Assembly: GCA_026545225.1 (NCBI GenBank)
Contig: CM048850.1
Coordinates: forward strand, 23,920,297-23,984,296
Direction: 5' to 3'
Origin: Cornus controversa
Lineage: Eukaryota; Streptophyta; Magnoliopsida; Cornales; Cornaceae
Length of the DNA stretch: 64,000 bases
Notes under the pieces: generated by a model
What the model was told of the DNA's origin: nothing
Database searches by the model: none
The model's input: only the letters and a program-made list of their open reading frames with translations
Position numbers and translations under genes: made by a program
Part shown: positions 24,075 to 35,879 of the stretch, one piece after another
Layout: every line of letters starts with the position of its first letter
How positions within the stretch are numbered: the first letter of the stretch is position 1

Positions 24075-25590
24075 TTATACCAGTCGCTCTTTATGGAACA
24101 GAATGTTAGATTTTGCACTCCTCACACTTCCACATTTTGCATATGCATCGATCAGCGATCCATTCATAACATTATGTGACCCAAAACCTAAATGGATGAC
24201 AAATACATGTATTTGGTCAACTGTCATGAGACAACAACCTCCAGTGGAAGCTTTCAGAACATTTACCAACGTGAAGCAATCAAGGATCATACCTATTGAA
24301 ATTAGTTTAGCAATAATGCTTTGAAATTAGTTTAGCAATAATGCTGAGAAGAAGTTCAAAAGAGCAATACATTTTACACACATTTGTGTGAACAGTACAA
24401 AAGCATCTAGTCAAAAGAATTAAAATAACACATTTAATAGAAAGGGGAAATAACATTTAGGACACAACAAAATGTCAAAAAAAGAAGATATGAGAGAGAG
24501 GAGTGTTAGCAGCTCCTTCCTTGTTTTACTTCGTAATTCTTAGTTCTTGAAACAAATTTAATAATCATTATCCTTCAAGGAACTCTATAACTAATCTTCA
24601 TTGTCCAAGCTAATTTCGCGAAACCTATTATTTCAAAATTTATGCCCTCATCCATATGGGATGTTCCAGTTAAAATGCATGTACAAATGTAAATGTTAAG
24701 AGTCTCCTAAATATTTCATTATCTTCTGCGTGTCTTGAGCACTTCAGTAGAATTGCATGAAGCTAGTTTTCATCAGAAAAAAACTGGACAAGGCAAGAAC
24801 TTCAAAAAATATAAGAACACAAAAAGGAAAAGATATAAATATAAGCACATCTGACAGTACCTCCTCTAAGCATTGAATGGAACATTTTAAAGGCACAATC
24901 AGCGAGCCCCTGAACGGCATACCCACCAATCATTGCATTCCAAGAAACCACATCCCTCTCCGACATCAAGTCAAAAACATAACAAGCATCCTCCATATTC
25001 CCGCACTTGGAATACAAATCAACCAATGCACTTTGCACAAACAAATTCCCAACAAACCTTCCCTTACATATACATCCTTGGATTTGTTTCCCTCTATCCA
25101 AACACATCATAGTTGCACAAGCCCTCAAAGCACTTCCATAAGTAAACTGATTAGCCTTAACGCCGGTCCAATGCATTGCAGAAAACACATCAGGGTTGAC
25201 TTTGAAAATCCATTCTGAGAGTACCCAGATAACAAAGCAATCCAAGAAACAACACTCTTTTTCAGACATTTGATCAAACACTTTACGAGCATTGACCATG
25301 TCACCGAATTTGGCATAAAATATATTCATTCTGGTGTTTTAAATACAGATTTGAACGAAACCCATTAGATAACAGATGATTGTGGACAAACGGCCCTCTT
25401 TTTCAGCATTTTTATCAATGCAGAGCTGCAAATCTTTGAATACAGAGAGTAATCTGACTCAAATGGTCTGAAAAATATCAGTTTCAGAGCACTTTGTAAT
25501 CTTCCCAAATCGCACAATGATTGGATGGTTGATTCTAGTAATGCAGGTTTGGGAGATTCGTTAAGTTTGCAAACCGCTGTTGTCATGCAG
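24075..25590 (-). pseudogene. PPR protein (PLS type), decayed
   Basis: Pentatricopeptide proteins act in organelle RNA processing or editing and are usually intronless. Minus-strand pieces in order: an N-terminal segment (25586-25365) with LLESTIQSLCDLGRLQSALKL and LYSKICSS; 25329 to about 24860 with FYAKFGDMVNARKVFDQMSEK, FTYGSALRACATMMCLDRGKQ, GNLFVQSALVDLYSKCGNMEDA, FDLMSERDVVSWNAMIGGYA and KMFHSMLRGG; then 24290-24075 with DCFTLVNVLKAS and GSLIDAYAKCGSVRSA. These are consecutive PPR motifs of one protein. Breaks: frameshifts near 25400 and 25230, an insertion of about 550 bp (about 24300-24860) between MLRGG and the next motif, and loss of everything downstream of about 24075. The inserted stretch holds a 22-bp tandem repeat at about 24304-24345 and no recognised element. 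Confidence 0.85.
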
Positions 25591-25762
25591 ATTCATGGTC
25601 GAATTCCATGCAAAGAGTATTTAGAACTCTAAGCTAACGAGTGAGGTGGCTTGTGGCCTTGCAAGTCTAAAGTGGTGCTTTTTGGCGCTACTAATAAGCC
25701 ACCACTAAATACTAACCGTATTGTCTCGATTCTATCCATAACATCAATATTATATTTAGAAT

Positions 25763-26081
25763 AATGATATTCTGTCCGATCGGACTTAGTCCAATTTTTG
25801 TTTTATGTGAGTGGGGTGGTGGGTTCCTATATTATGTGGTGGGATCCACCACCCCACTCACATAAAACAAAAATCGGAGGATGTCCGATCAGTCCGATTT
25901 TTGTTTTATGTGAGTGGGGTGGTGGGTCCCACCACATGATATTATGTGGTGGGACCCACCACCCCACTCACATAAAACAAAAATCAGAGTAAGTCCTATC
26001 GGACATCATGTGGTGGAACCCACCACCCCACTCACATAAAACAAAAATCGGACTAAGTCCGATCGGCCTGTCTATCATTAC
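25763..26081. mobile_element. Stacked hairpin MITE array (family 1)
   Basis: The arm ttttgttttatgtgagtggg with the adjoining gtggtggg occurs five times in alternating orientation: forward at about 25796 and 25898, reverse at about 25848, 25960 and 26020. Two complete hairpins plus a third half result. The outer ends are also inverted: aataatgata...gtccgatcggac on the left, gtccgatcgg...tatcattact on the right. A 12-base palindrome, gtccgatcggac, lies at 25774-25785. Single, shorter relatives occur at 54250-54356 and 54575-54749. Non-autonomous; superfamily not determined. Confidence 0.8.
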
Positions 26082-26160
26082 TCTTACATTTAACCTTGGC
26101 CTAATAAGGCTAAAAACGGTGATCAAACGGCCCAAAGTTGTTAAAAAATCAATCTTGCAG

Positions 26161-26391
26161 TTCAAAATGTCTTTTGTTATCTACGGTCTAAAATCACTTT
26201 ATCTAACGGTCAAGATTACGAGTGCGCGATAGTGCCGTTCAAAATGTCTTTTGTTATCTACGGTCTAAAATCACTTTATCTATCAGTCACGATTGCGAGT
26301 GCGCGATAGTGCCGTTCAAAATGTCTTTTGTTATTTATGGTCTAAAATCACTTTATCTAACTGTCACGATTGCGAGTGCGCGATAGTGTCG
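26161..26391 (+). repeat. 77-bp tandem repeat, three units
   Basis: Units start at 26161, 26238 and 26315 with ttcaaaatgtcttttgtta and include ctaaaatcactttatct and gagtgcgcgatagtg. Units differ by only a few bases. It begins about 80 bp to the right of the hairpin array. No open frame or known satellite recognised. Confidence 0.9.
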
Positions 26392-26399
26392 TAGGCATG

Positions 26400-28320
26400 G
26401 GCATACCCTAGTGATATATATATATAAATAAGTGTATTCGAGTCCAAAGATCATTTGTATCTGACTTATGCAATTCGTAAATAAATAAATATTCTCATTT
26501 TTAACATGTGCAGCTAAGGGGGTCAATTCAACTCATCAGGGTGGGGTTTCAGGGGTCAATCCAACTCATCAGGATGGGATTTCAGTTAAAAATTTTCAAT
26601 CCCAACTTAGTTAACATTGTATTAGAAAATTGAGTTGGGTTGAGGTATTAGATGTTCCATCTCAATTCTAATTTATTTTTAATATATTATTTATATTTGA
26701 AATTATGATCACTCCCCGAGATCAACTCAGATTTTAGCATAATTTCTCTAATTTGAGTTCAATTTGAATATAAAAATTTAAATTTGAATTTCTCAATATA
26801 TGGGCTCATGTACGTGTGTGCAATAGTTCAAGACGTTTACCTTCCTTAAAAAATTTAATTCAAGACTTTTTTATCGAGAAAAAATGATTTATTGTGAAAA
26901 ATCAATCCAATTTGACTTAGATTAAAGTATCAATATAATTAAACTCTAACTCAATGAAGGATGATATGGCTTGGGTTAGTTCTTCCTAACTTGAAGTTGG
27001 GTTTAATCCGACTTCTTTCTTTTCCTCCACTACAGAATTCCGAAAGCTATACATAGTGGAAAAAAACTCCTCTCCCTTTGGTTACGTGATTGTGATTGTG
27101 TTGGGTATGTACTGTAGAAAATATTATTAGAAACCCCTTGTTTTATTGTATGTTCATTATTTCATCCCATGGTCATGCACTGGAACCTCAGACGTTGGTG
27201 AGACTGTATTGTGCTTATGGAAGATGGAATCTGGTTATCATGTCCCAATTCAGCATATTAATATATAAGCAAATCATGTGTTATATGGTAGGCAATTTCA
27301 GAGTTTTTTTTTCTTTCTATTTTCTTAAAGAAGTTTATCCGTTTAAGTTTAAGTCCTCTGTTGACAAATTTATCTGTCTATTTGAAGAAATGAAAGATGA
27401 AGGTTGTATTGACAAATGAGTGTATGAGATTTATTAAAAAGAAATAAAAAAAATAAAATTGAATGGTGGCCTGACATATGTGCAAGGAAAGCACGGATAT
27501 GATATGAGTGTGACTATATGACAAATTTTTAAAAAAACAAAAAATTATACTTTTATATATACATAAAAATATAATTTTATGTTATATACATGTATTGTAA
27601 TTAACATTTTTTTAAAAAATATTATGATTAACGAATAAAAATAAGAATTATGAGTCTCATATAATATAATTTGCATGAATAATTTTTTTACTAAATTATG
27701 ATTTATATCTCTATAGTTCTTTTTTTAATAAATTTTAAACTTCTCATAACGATTATACTTAGAAAAGCTATATTTTAATATTCAAAACTTGTTAAAAATG
27801 TGTTTTGAGAAGTATCGGATACGTGCTAGAAATAAAAAATATATATTTTAAATTATGGATACGTTTAAGAAGTATTAGACACTTATCTATAATGTATATG
27901 AACACAATACCAGTATGTCACTTTTATATAAGTATCCGTGCTTCCAATCATATGTGCTACAAAACCCACTTTCTTTCGGGAATAAGATTTTTCTCTTTGA
28001 CTCTTCTTCTTCCATCTTCTTTAAATTTCTTTGATTACTTTAAAGAAAATTTGCAGTTCTCATCTTCAAAGTTATTTTCTAATTTGTATTTATTTTTTCT
28101 TCTTCTTCTTCTCAAAATTTATTATTGTAATTTGATATACTTAATGTTTGTATTTTTTGTTTCTAAATTTTTCTTGATTATTGCACTATTAATCAAAAGG
28201 ATCCAGTGGAGATAAATTGCGAAACATACTTTCTGACGGTAGCAGAGTGGTACACATAACCCGTTGACAGTCTCTCCCTGATGGAGGAAGACTTGATAAA
28301 GACCTTATTTTCCTATAGAT
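26400..28320. other. Non-coding stretch upstream of the kinase promoter block
   Basis: No gene is supported. A partial direct repeat (aactcatcagg with gggtttcag) is at 26525-26590. Frames at 27096-27419 and 27805-28215 are AT-rich chance frames with no family signature. Confidence 0.5.
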
Positions 28321-28324
28321 TCTT

Positions 28325-29450
28325 AACCACAGAAAGTTTTGGGATCGAAAACTGACTTTTGAAAGACTGTAGACTTTAGAAAGTGAAGAGAAAGACTTCA
28401 GAAAGTGACAAAAAGACTTTAGAAAGAAAAAACTGTACAAAATATCACAAAACAAAATCAGAAATATGAAATTCAATCTATGACACGGAGTAGATATTAA
28501 GTGAGCTGGACATACCACCACGTCATTGATATGATCACATACCAATAAAAATACACAATTCAATGAAAGTAGTCCGACTCACCCAATATCTTCTCCGTGA
28601 CTTGGTTCAATTTCCTGGTACATGGTAGGGTTTTCTTGTCAAGCTCGTGCCCAGCATTCCAAGTCAAGGGTTGCATCAACTATGTATCAATTCTTATCAA
28701 TAATCACTTTATTCCTAGTGCACAACTGTCCATTTCTGATGTTATTGCATTTATTTGTGATGGTGCATTGAACCCACCAGTAAGAAAAATTGGGTTTTCC
28801 AACTATCATGAGTCACGAGTGGTGCTTATGAATGTAGATGTAGACTAGTTAGGAAATTGGAGGTCAGTTAAGTATAAGGTCAATTGTATGTACTTGGACA
28901 TAGTTTGCATTTCTCTCCATGAAAGTAATTAAATATCTTCATCCATCTAATCACTTGTAATAATGATAGTTCAAGTCACTCCTGTCTGCCTTGGTGCTAG
29001 ACCCTAACAAGTTTTGGCAATGGTACGTCATGTTTGGTTTAAATGCAATGAAACAGCCAATTCAGCGTACCTTTAGGTTCTACACGTACTCCATGTTGTT
29101 AGAAAATTCTACTATATATATATAGATATATATATGTATGTCTACGTCAAAATATGGAAAAATTTTGAAGAAAAATCAGTATATATATGAAGCCTACGAG
29201 ATTGAAATCCTTAGATCATGCAAATCGCTAAGTGATCACAAATTTTGGTCAATACTTGAAGTTCCTGAAACTTCAATCCAGCCCACAGGTATCATATATA
29301 TTATAATCTTAATTGAACAAGGTTGATAGTAAATTTTGCTTAGAGTATTATTGCTAGCCACAGTTGCGACTAGCATACTTTTCCTTCCCAAATATATGCT
29401 CTTGATCACCTGCTTAATTTTTAGATTATATTTTAGGGACAGTAAATTTT
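28325..29450 (+). promoter_or_regulatory. Upstream region of the receptor kinase (copy B of duplicated block)
   Basis: This block precedes the kinase start codon (29526) and is the counterpart of 14685-17455. It lacks the MITE, minisatellite and hairpin found in copy A, so it is probably closer to the ancestral arrangement. The best-conserved part between copies is 29080-29443, including ctagccacagttgcgactagca, which may mark a core regulatory or 5'-UTR region. I cannot place a TATA box with confidence because the area is rich in alternating TA. Confidence 0.6.
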
Positions 29451-29525
29451 CTTTGAACTAGTGGAGTACAATATCAATATCTATTCATATTTTTTTCAGG
29501 CCAGGATAAATTTTGCTGAACTCAA

Positions 29526-32500
29526 ATGGAAATTTCAGCTGGCATGGGCTCAAGTATATCAAGGTCACTTCTCTTTGTTTTCATCTTTATAACAGTAGTA
29601 GCATGTTGTTTGAGTTTGAAGCATGAAAGCATTAGTACTGCCCACACAGCCACCTCGAGGCTGAGAGGGAACGAGACAGATCGACTTGCACTGTTGGCAT
29701 TCAAGGCCAAAATAACCAATGATCCATTCCAAGTTACGAGTTCATGGAATGATTCCATTCACTTCTGCCAGTGGCATGGTGTTAGTTGTGGCCGTCGACA
29801 CAGAAGGGTCACAGTATTAGACCTAGGGTCAAAGAAATTGTTAGGATCCATATCTCCCCACATTGGAAATCTAAGCTTTATGATAATGTTGAATCTCAAA
29901 AACAATAGCTTTGAAAAACAAATCCCTCCAGAGCTTGGCCGTTTACAGAGACTGCAAATTTTAGGCCTACATGACAACTCAATAAGTGGCAACATTCCTG
30001 CTAGCTTATCTGCTTGCTCTAACCTCCTTGGCTTAAATTTGGAACACAACAATCTGGTAGGGCCAATTCCTGTAGAGCTAGGCTCCATGTCAAAGCTCGA
30101 GGAAATTTTTATTAGGTATAATGGCCTAACTGGAAATTTACCTCATTCATTCATGAACTTATCATCTCTTGAGATACTTTCTGCATTCGGAAATAATCTT
30201 GGAGGGAGTGTCCCTGATGGACTCGGCCAACTTAAAAAACTAAGAATGATTTCACTGGGAGGCAATAGTTGCACGGTACCCTCCCTCCTTCAATCTTCAA
30301 TCTCTCTTCTCTGATACTTTTCGATATGCAATATAACCAAATAACAGGCAGCCTTCCCTCGGACATGGGCATCACTTTTCCTAATATTCGATTCATTACT
30401 CTTGTCAGTAACCAATTTACTGGATCTATTCCTATCTCCATATCCAATGTGTCGAATCTGGAAATGTTGGTAGTCGGTTTAAATAATCTAGCTGGAAAGG
30501 TGCCTGCAATGGAGAGACTGAATAACCTGGATGTTTTAAATTTAGGCATGAATCATCTTGGAAGTGGGGGAGTTGAAGACTTCAAGTTTTTGTGCTCTTT
30601 AAGCAATGCCACAAATTTAAAGGTGTTGATTTTGGACGTTAACAATTTTGGAGGAATGCTTCCAAAATCCATCGGCAACTTCTCAACCAAGCTTGAATTC
30701 TTCAATGTGGCCAAGAATCATTTATTTGGGAGCATCCCAGAAGGGATCCAAAATCTAATCAACTTGAATTGGTTAAATATGTGGGACAACAAGTTCATAG
30801 GTAACATTCCCACTGAGATTGGAATGCTTTCAAAGCTAAACAAATTGAGCTTGGCTTCTAATTATTTATCTGGAAGCATTCCCTCATCTCTTGGAAATTT
30901 AAGTATGCTAAACCACTTGATTTTGGGAGACAACAATCTTAATGGCAGCATCCCTTCAAGTCTTGGGAAATGTCAAAAATTGACATTAATGGATCTTTCT
31001 AATAACAGTCTCAGTGGTACCATAACCCCACAAGTTTTCGATATTGGGTCTTTATCAATGTATCTAGATCTGTCTCGAAACTTTTTCACTGGTTCCCTTC
31101 CCATGGAAGTTGGAAATTTGAAAAATCTAGGTGAATTGGATGTTTATGATAACATGTTATCCGGTGAAATTCCAAGCAGTATTGGTACTTGTATAAGTTT
31201 AGAGATTTTAGCTATGCAAGGTAACTTCTTTCAAGGGAGCATCCCATCATCTTTCAGCTCTCTTAGAGGAATGCAAGTTTTGGATCTTTCTCGCAATAAT
31301 TTATCTGGTGAAATTCCAGTATATTTCGAGGGCTTTCGATTTTTGCACAACTTGAATCTTTCTCACAACAATTTTGAGGCTATGGTACCAATGAAAGGCG
31401 TGTTTGGGAATGCAACTGCAATTTCAGTCATCGAAAACAGTAAACTCTGTGGTGGTATACCTAAATTACACCTACCTAGATGCAACTACAAAGAGCCCAA
31501 GAAGAGGAGATTAACTCTTACATTGAGAATAGTAATCCCCACAACTTTGGGACTTCTTGGACTAACTGTGGTGTTTTCTTTACTATTCTTCTGTTGGTGT
31601 AAAAGGAAAAAACAAAAACCTTCTTCAGGAAAATTTGAAAGTTTCTTTTTGGAAGTATCCTACAAAAATCTACATAGAGCTACCAATGGATTTAGTGAAT
31701 CTAATTTGATAGGTGTTGGTAGTTTTGGGTCAGTGTATGAAGGAGTTCTTGATCAGGAAGGGAAAAAGATAGCCGTGAAGGTACTTAACCTTTTGCGTAG
31801 AGGAGCTTCCAAGAGCTTCATTGCTGAGTGTGAGGCTTTGAGAAATATCAGGCATCGTAACCTTGTTAAGGTACTCAGTGCTTGTTCGAGTGTGGATTAC
31901 CAAAATAATGATTTCAAGGCTCTGGTTTATGAGTTCATGGTCAATGGGAGCCTATATGAGTGGTTGCATCCAATTCGAAGAGAATATGAGGAGCAGGAGG
32001 AACCAAAAAAATTGAGTATTGTTCAGAGATTAAATATTGCCATCGATGTTGCTTGTGCACTAGATTATCTCCACCATCACTGCCAGACTCCGATAGTTCA
32101 CTGTGACTTGAAGCCAAGCAATGTTCTTCTGGACGATGACATGACTGCACATGTTGGTGACTTTGGGTTAGCAAGATTTCTTCTTGATGCTAACTATAAT
32201 GACAGTGGAAATCAAACTAGTTCTGTTGGAATCAAAGGATCTATTGGCTATATGCCACCAGGTAATTATGCATCCTTTTCTTTACTCTGATTGCTTCACA
32301 TTTACAATTTTCTTCAAATGACAAATTATGAAAAATTTAGATTTTCTTTTCTTCTCTCAATCTCTTTTGCTAACAGTAAATTATTTATATGCTTTTATCA
32401 TGAGATATATAATTGAGTGAATTCTTTTACATTTGTTTCTACATTGGTTTGCCTGAAGTGCAGAGTATGGTATGGGAAGTGAGGTGGCAACATCTGGCGA

Positions 32501-32888
32501 CGTGTACAGCTATGGCATCCTCTTATTGGAGATGTTTACAGGAAAAAGGCCAACCGATGAAATGTTCAAGGATGGTTTGAGCCTTCATGACTATGCTAAG
32601 ATGGCATTGCCAGAGAGAGTAGTCAGTTTTGCAGATCCAGTACTTCTTCAACAAGGAGAAGAGGGGGAGACGAGCACAAGTATCAACAATACTCGCTATC
32701 AGAACCACAATATTATTAGCCATCGTAAGATTCATGAGTGTTTGGTTTCGATATTTAGAATTGGTTTTGCCTGTTCAATAGAATCACCAGCTGAACGACT
32801 ATATATCAGTGATGTTGTAACTAAGTTGCATGCTATTAGGGACAATCTTTTTGAAACACGTCGAGGTAGAAGAATTTCTATGCTATGA
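29526..32888 (+). CDS. LRR receptor-like kinase, subfamily XII (EFR/Xa21-like), one frameshift
   Basis: Predicted plasma-membrane pattern-recognition receptor kinase. Exons: 29526-32261 and 32464-32888, with a GT-AG intron splitting the Glu codon of MPPE|YGMG, the usual place for this subfamily. In order: signal peptide (about residues 1-30), LRRNT with DRLALLAFKAKI, SSWNDS and CQWHGVSC, about 20 LRRs (xxGxIP type), membrane helix (IVIPTTLGLLGLTVVFSLLF), Arg/Lys stop, then a kinase with GVGSFGSVY, AVKVL, IVHCDLKPSN, DFGLARF and DVYSYGILLLEM. HCD instead of HRD makes it non-RD, typical of immune receptors. Total about 1050 residues, normal for the family. Oddity: a one-base deletion relative to the LRR consensus near 30267 moves the frame (ISLGGN, then LHGTLPPSIFNLSSL), splitting the LRR region; everything downstream is open. 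It may be a young pseudogene or a sequence error. Subfamily XII members FLS2 and EFR bind bacterial peptides; the ligand here is unknown. Confidence 0.88.
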
Positions 32889-33350
32889 TTGCCATAATAA
32901 GATGAATGGGATTGAATACAACTCTTAGAAGAAGCGAGTTAGCTCAGTACTTCTCAAATAAATATTAGTTTCCTGTAATTTCTTGTTTTTTATCCTTTGC
33001 TTCATGTATTGGACTTTTTCTTCTCTATTGTACTGTTTTTTGTTGTCTAGTTCTATTTTTGGATGGTCATAGCTTTCCCCACCTTATTTCTATTACCAAT
33101 TATTACAATAACTTCATTAATGAATGTGAAATACTTTAAATTCAGAATTTCTGAAATGGCATACCATATGTACTTCTGACATGGCAGAAATCAGAGTTGG
33201 TGCTGTGCTATAAATCAAATCAAATGGAACCTGAATCTGTGATGATCAACACAGATAGTCTGTTTTCCTAAGCTTTACTCCAAGACAGATTGGACACAAG
33301 TACTCAATTTGAAGGAGCAACATAACTCCAATCAGTATATAGAACTCAAA
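32889..33350. other. 3' flank of the receptor kinase
   Basis: AT-rich sequence compatible with a 3' UTR (aataaatatt at about 32958) followed by unassigned sequence up to the TPR fragment. No coding signal. Confidence 0.5.
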
Positions 33351-33357
33351 TCCATAC

Positions 33358-33615
33358 CTTGGAGATAGCACGTTCTAAGTATTCAGTAGCCTCTGCTGGC
33401 TGTCCCATTTGCAATAGTGTCTGACCCATAACAACCAAAGCTCTCATGTATTCAGGATCCTTGTGAAGTGCCAGCCTGTAATACTAGGTTAACTTATACA
33501 GTACAATCACCTTGACAAAGCCAGTAACCTTCAAAAGAAAAGGGATGCTACCGTATCAATGGAATTGCTCTATCTTTATGCCCTTTCGCTAATAGTTGGA
33601 CTGAAAGCTGCTCAA
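33358..33615 (-). pseudogene. TPR protein, two-exon fragment
   Basis: On the minus strand, an exon ending at 33552 reads LLAKGHKDRAIPLI and splices (CG|GTAGCA to TTACAG|GCTGG, one Arg codon split) into 33475-33358, which reads LALHKDPEYMRALVVMGQTL, LQMGQPAEATEYLERAISK and ends at an AAG|GTATGG donor. The helix-turn-helix spacing and ALxxDP / A...YLERAI pattern are those of a tetratricopeptide repeat. I do not recognise which TPR protein. The upstream part is cut by the LINE at about 33616, and no later exon was found, so it is almost surely a relic. Confidence 0.65.
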
Positions 33616-35465
33616 AGTCCCAACAAAGAAGATATGATAATGCCTTCTTTTTTAAGAAAGCTTGGCCTATGATTGGGGATGATGTTTCTAGAGCTGTGAG
33701 AGAATTTTTCCTTAATGGCCAGCTTCTCAAAGAGATCAATTCTACCTTTCTTGCTCTCATTCCCAAGGTTCCTAATCCCAGTTTCATGAATGATTTTAGA
33801 CCTATCTCTTGTTGTAACACTATTTATAAAGTAATTTCCAAGCTTTTGGCTAATAAGCTTAAATCCATTATGCCTTGTCTCATTGATAAACACCAAACAA
33901 CCTTCATCACAAATAGGAGAATTGGTGATGGACTTTTTTGGCTCAAGAATTAATGAAGGGCTACCATTCTTCATCTCCTATTCCTAAATGCACATTGAAA
34001 GTGGATTTACAAAAAGCCTTTGATTCTGTTAATTGGAACTTCTTGTTTGATACCATGTCTCTCCTTCAATTCCCTCCCACCTTCATTAACTAGATCAAAG
34101 CTTGCATCACTTGTCCTTCATTCACCATTTCTATTAATGGAGAATTTTTTGGTTACTTTAAAGTGCTAAGGGTCTTAGACAAGGAGACCCTATTTCTCCT
34201 TTTTTATTTGTTATTGTCATGGATGTTCTCTCATCTATCATCAATGTCTCCATTGACAACAACCCTTCTTTTAAATTCCATTGGAGATGTAAAAAGAATA
34301 AGATCTCTCACCTCTATTTTGCTGATGATCTAATGCTTTTCTGCTATGGTGACTGTCAATCCCTCTCTGTTCTTATTGATGATTTAAACACTATCACTTC
34401 CCTTGCTGGGTTATCTCCTAACCTCTCCAAAAGCCATATCTTGGTTTTTAATGTTCCTGCCACTGTTCAGAATGCAATGGTTAATGTCTGTGGTTTGAGC
34501 TAGGGGTGCTTCCTATTAGATATCTGGGTCTGCCCCTCACTTCCTCTAGATTGCAAGCAATTGATTGCAGATGTTTGGTTGAAAGAATCACCTCTAGGGT
34601 CAAATGCTGGACTGCCAGGTTCCTATCCTATGCTGGTAGACTCCAACTCATTAAGACCATCCTCATTAGTATCCATTCCTTTTGGAGCAGCCACTTCATT
34701 TTACCAATTCTTGTTTTAAATCAAATCAATGGCATTCTAAGAAATTTCCTTTGGACTGGTATCGATTTGAAGAATACAGGCGCCAAAGTTAATTGGAATT
34801 CTGTTTGCAGACCTAAAGATTACGGGGGTTTGGGCATTCCTAATCTTGCTAACCTGAATAGAGTATCAATCTTGAAGCATATATGGAATTTGTTCAAGGA
34901 TCATGGGCAGTCTATTTGGTTTGATTGGGTTCACTCAACTCTTATAAAAAATAAGAGTTTTTGGACAGTTAAGGCTTCCCATCTCAGTTCTTGGAATTGG
35001 AGAATGATCCTCAAACTTCACGGACTTGCCAGACCTTTCATGGAGCACATTGTAGGTGATGGCAAAGATATTTCTATATGGCATGATTTCTGGCTCCCTC
35101 TTGGTCCTCTTGATCAGAGAAATGATCCTATCCTTATTGATCATACTCCATGGGGAAACAATGCTAAGGTATGCTCCTTTATCAGAGACAACCAGTGGCG
35201 AATTCCCCATTTATTTTCTGAAATGGTTTCTTCCATCGGCAACTCGGAGCAACTTCCTTCTATTCGATCCTTTTCTAATGATAAGCCTTGTTGGATTCTT
35301 TCCCCTTCAGGCTCCTTCAGTCTGAAGCATACCTATCAAGCCCTTCTTCCTCCTTCCCTAATTACCACATGGTCACACACCATTTGGTTTCGCAATTACA
35401 TCCCTCATCATTCCTTCATCTCATTAATTTTGTCATTGCTCAATCGCAATCTGCAATTTTTGTTT
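33616..35465 (+). mobile_element. L1-type LINE, ORF2 fragment
   Basis: Plus-strand reverse transcriptase in several frames: AFFFKKAWPMIGDDV, LALIPKVPNPSFMNDFRPIS, then (33960-34210) the QGDP region, ISHLYFADDLMLF with the catalytic FADD, IRYLGLPLTS, CWTARFLSYAGRLQLIKTIL and the RT-tail up to SHTIWFRNYIPHHSF. Frame breaks and stops occur, for example after WLKN near 33950, near 34093 and at 34501. The endonuclease, ORF1 and the 3' tail are missing, so it is truncated at both ends. It starts against the TPR fragment. Confidence 0.88.
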
Positions 35466-35879
35466 GTATGACTCATTAATTGAATATCATGATAATTTAT
35501 ATAACTTACTATCCCCCTTATCTATGTATAGGTAGTAAATACTTTCTCACTGCGCATCGAGAATTTACTTAGTCGTTCTGATTCAATTAAATACTTTTGT
35601 TTGCTAAGACAAACCATTACCTCCAAAGAAAATTTTTGATAGGCAAGACATATTATCTCCAAAGAACTTTTAAGCTCAGTACAAATATCATTAAACCCTA
35701 ACACCTTGTTTTCATCTTTCTCTGTACATTTTTATAGTGCACATTCTAGTTCTACAAAGATTCCTATATGGCTTTCATTTAATAAATTTTCAAAGTTAAG
35801 GAACCCATTCACCTTCCTCTAATTTAATCATCTTTCACCAAGACCTTCAGATCCTCACTCTCACTTTTTTCTTTTTTTT

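Noticed and set aside
25798-26232. Pro/His/Lys frames (PPPHSHKTKIG) as genes
   Set aside because: They are translations of the hairpin array and recur in opposite orientations.
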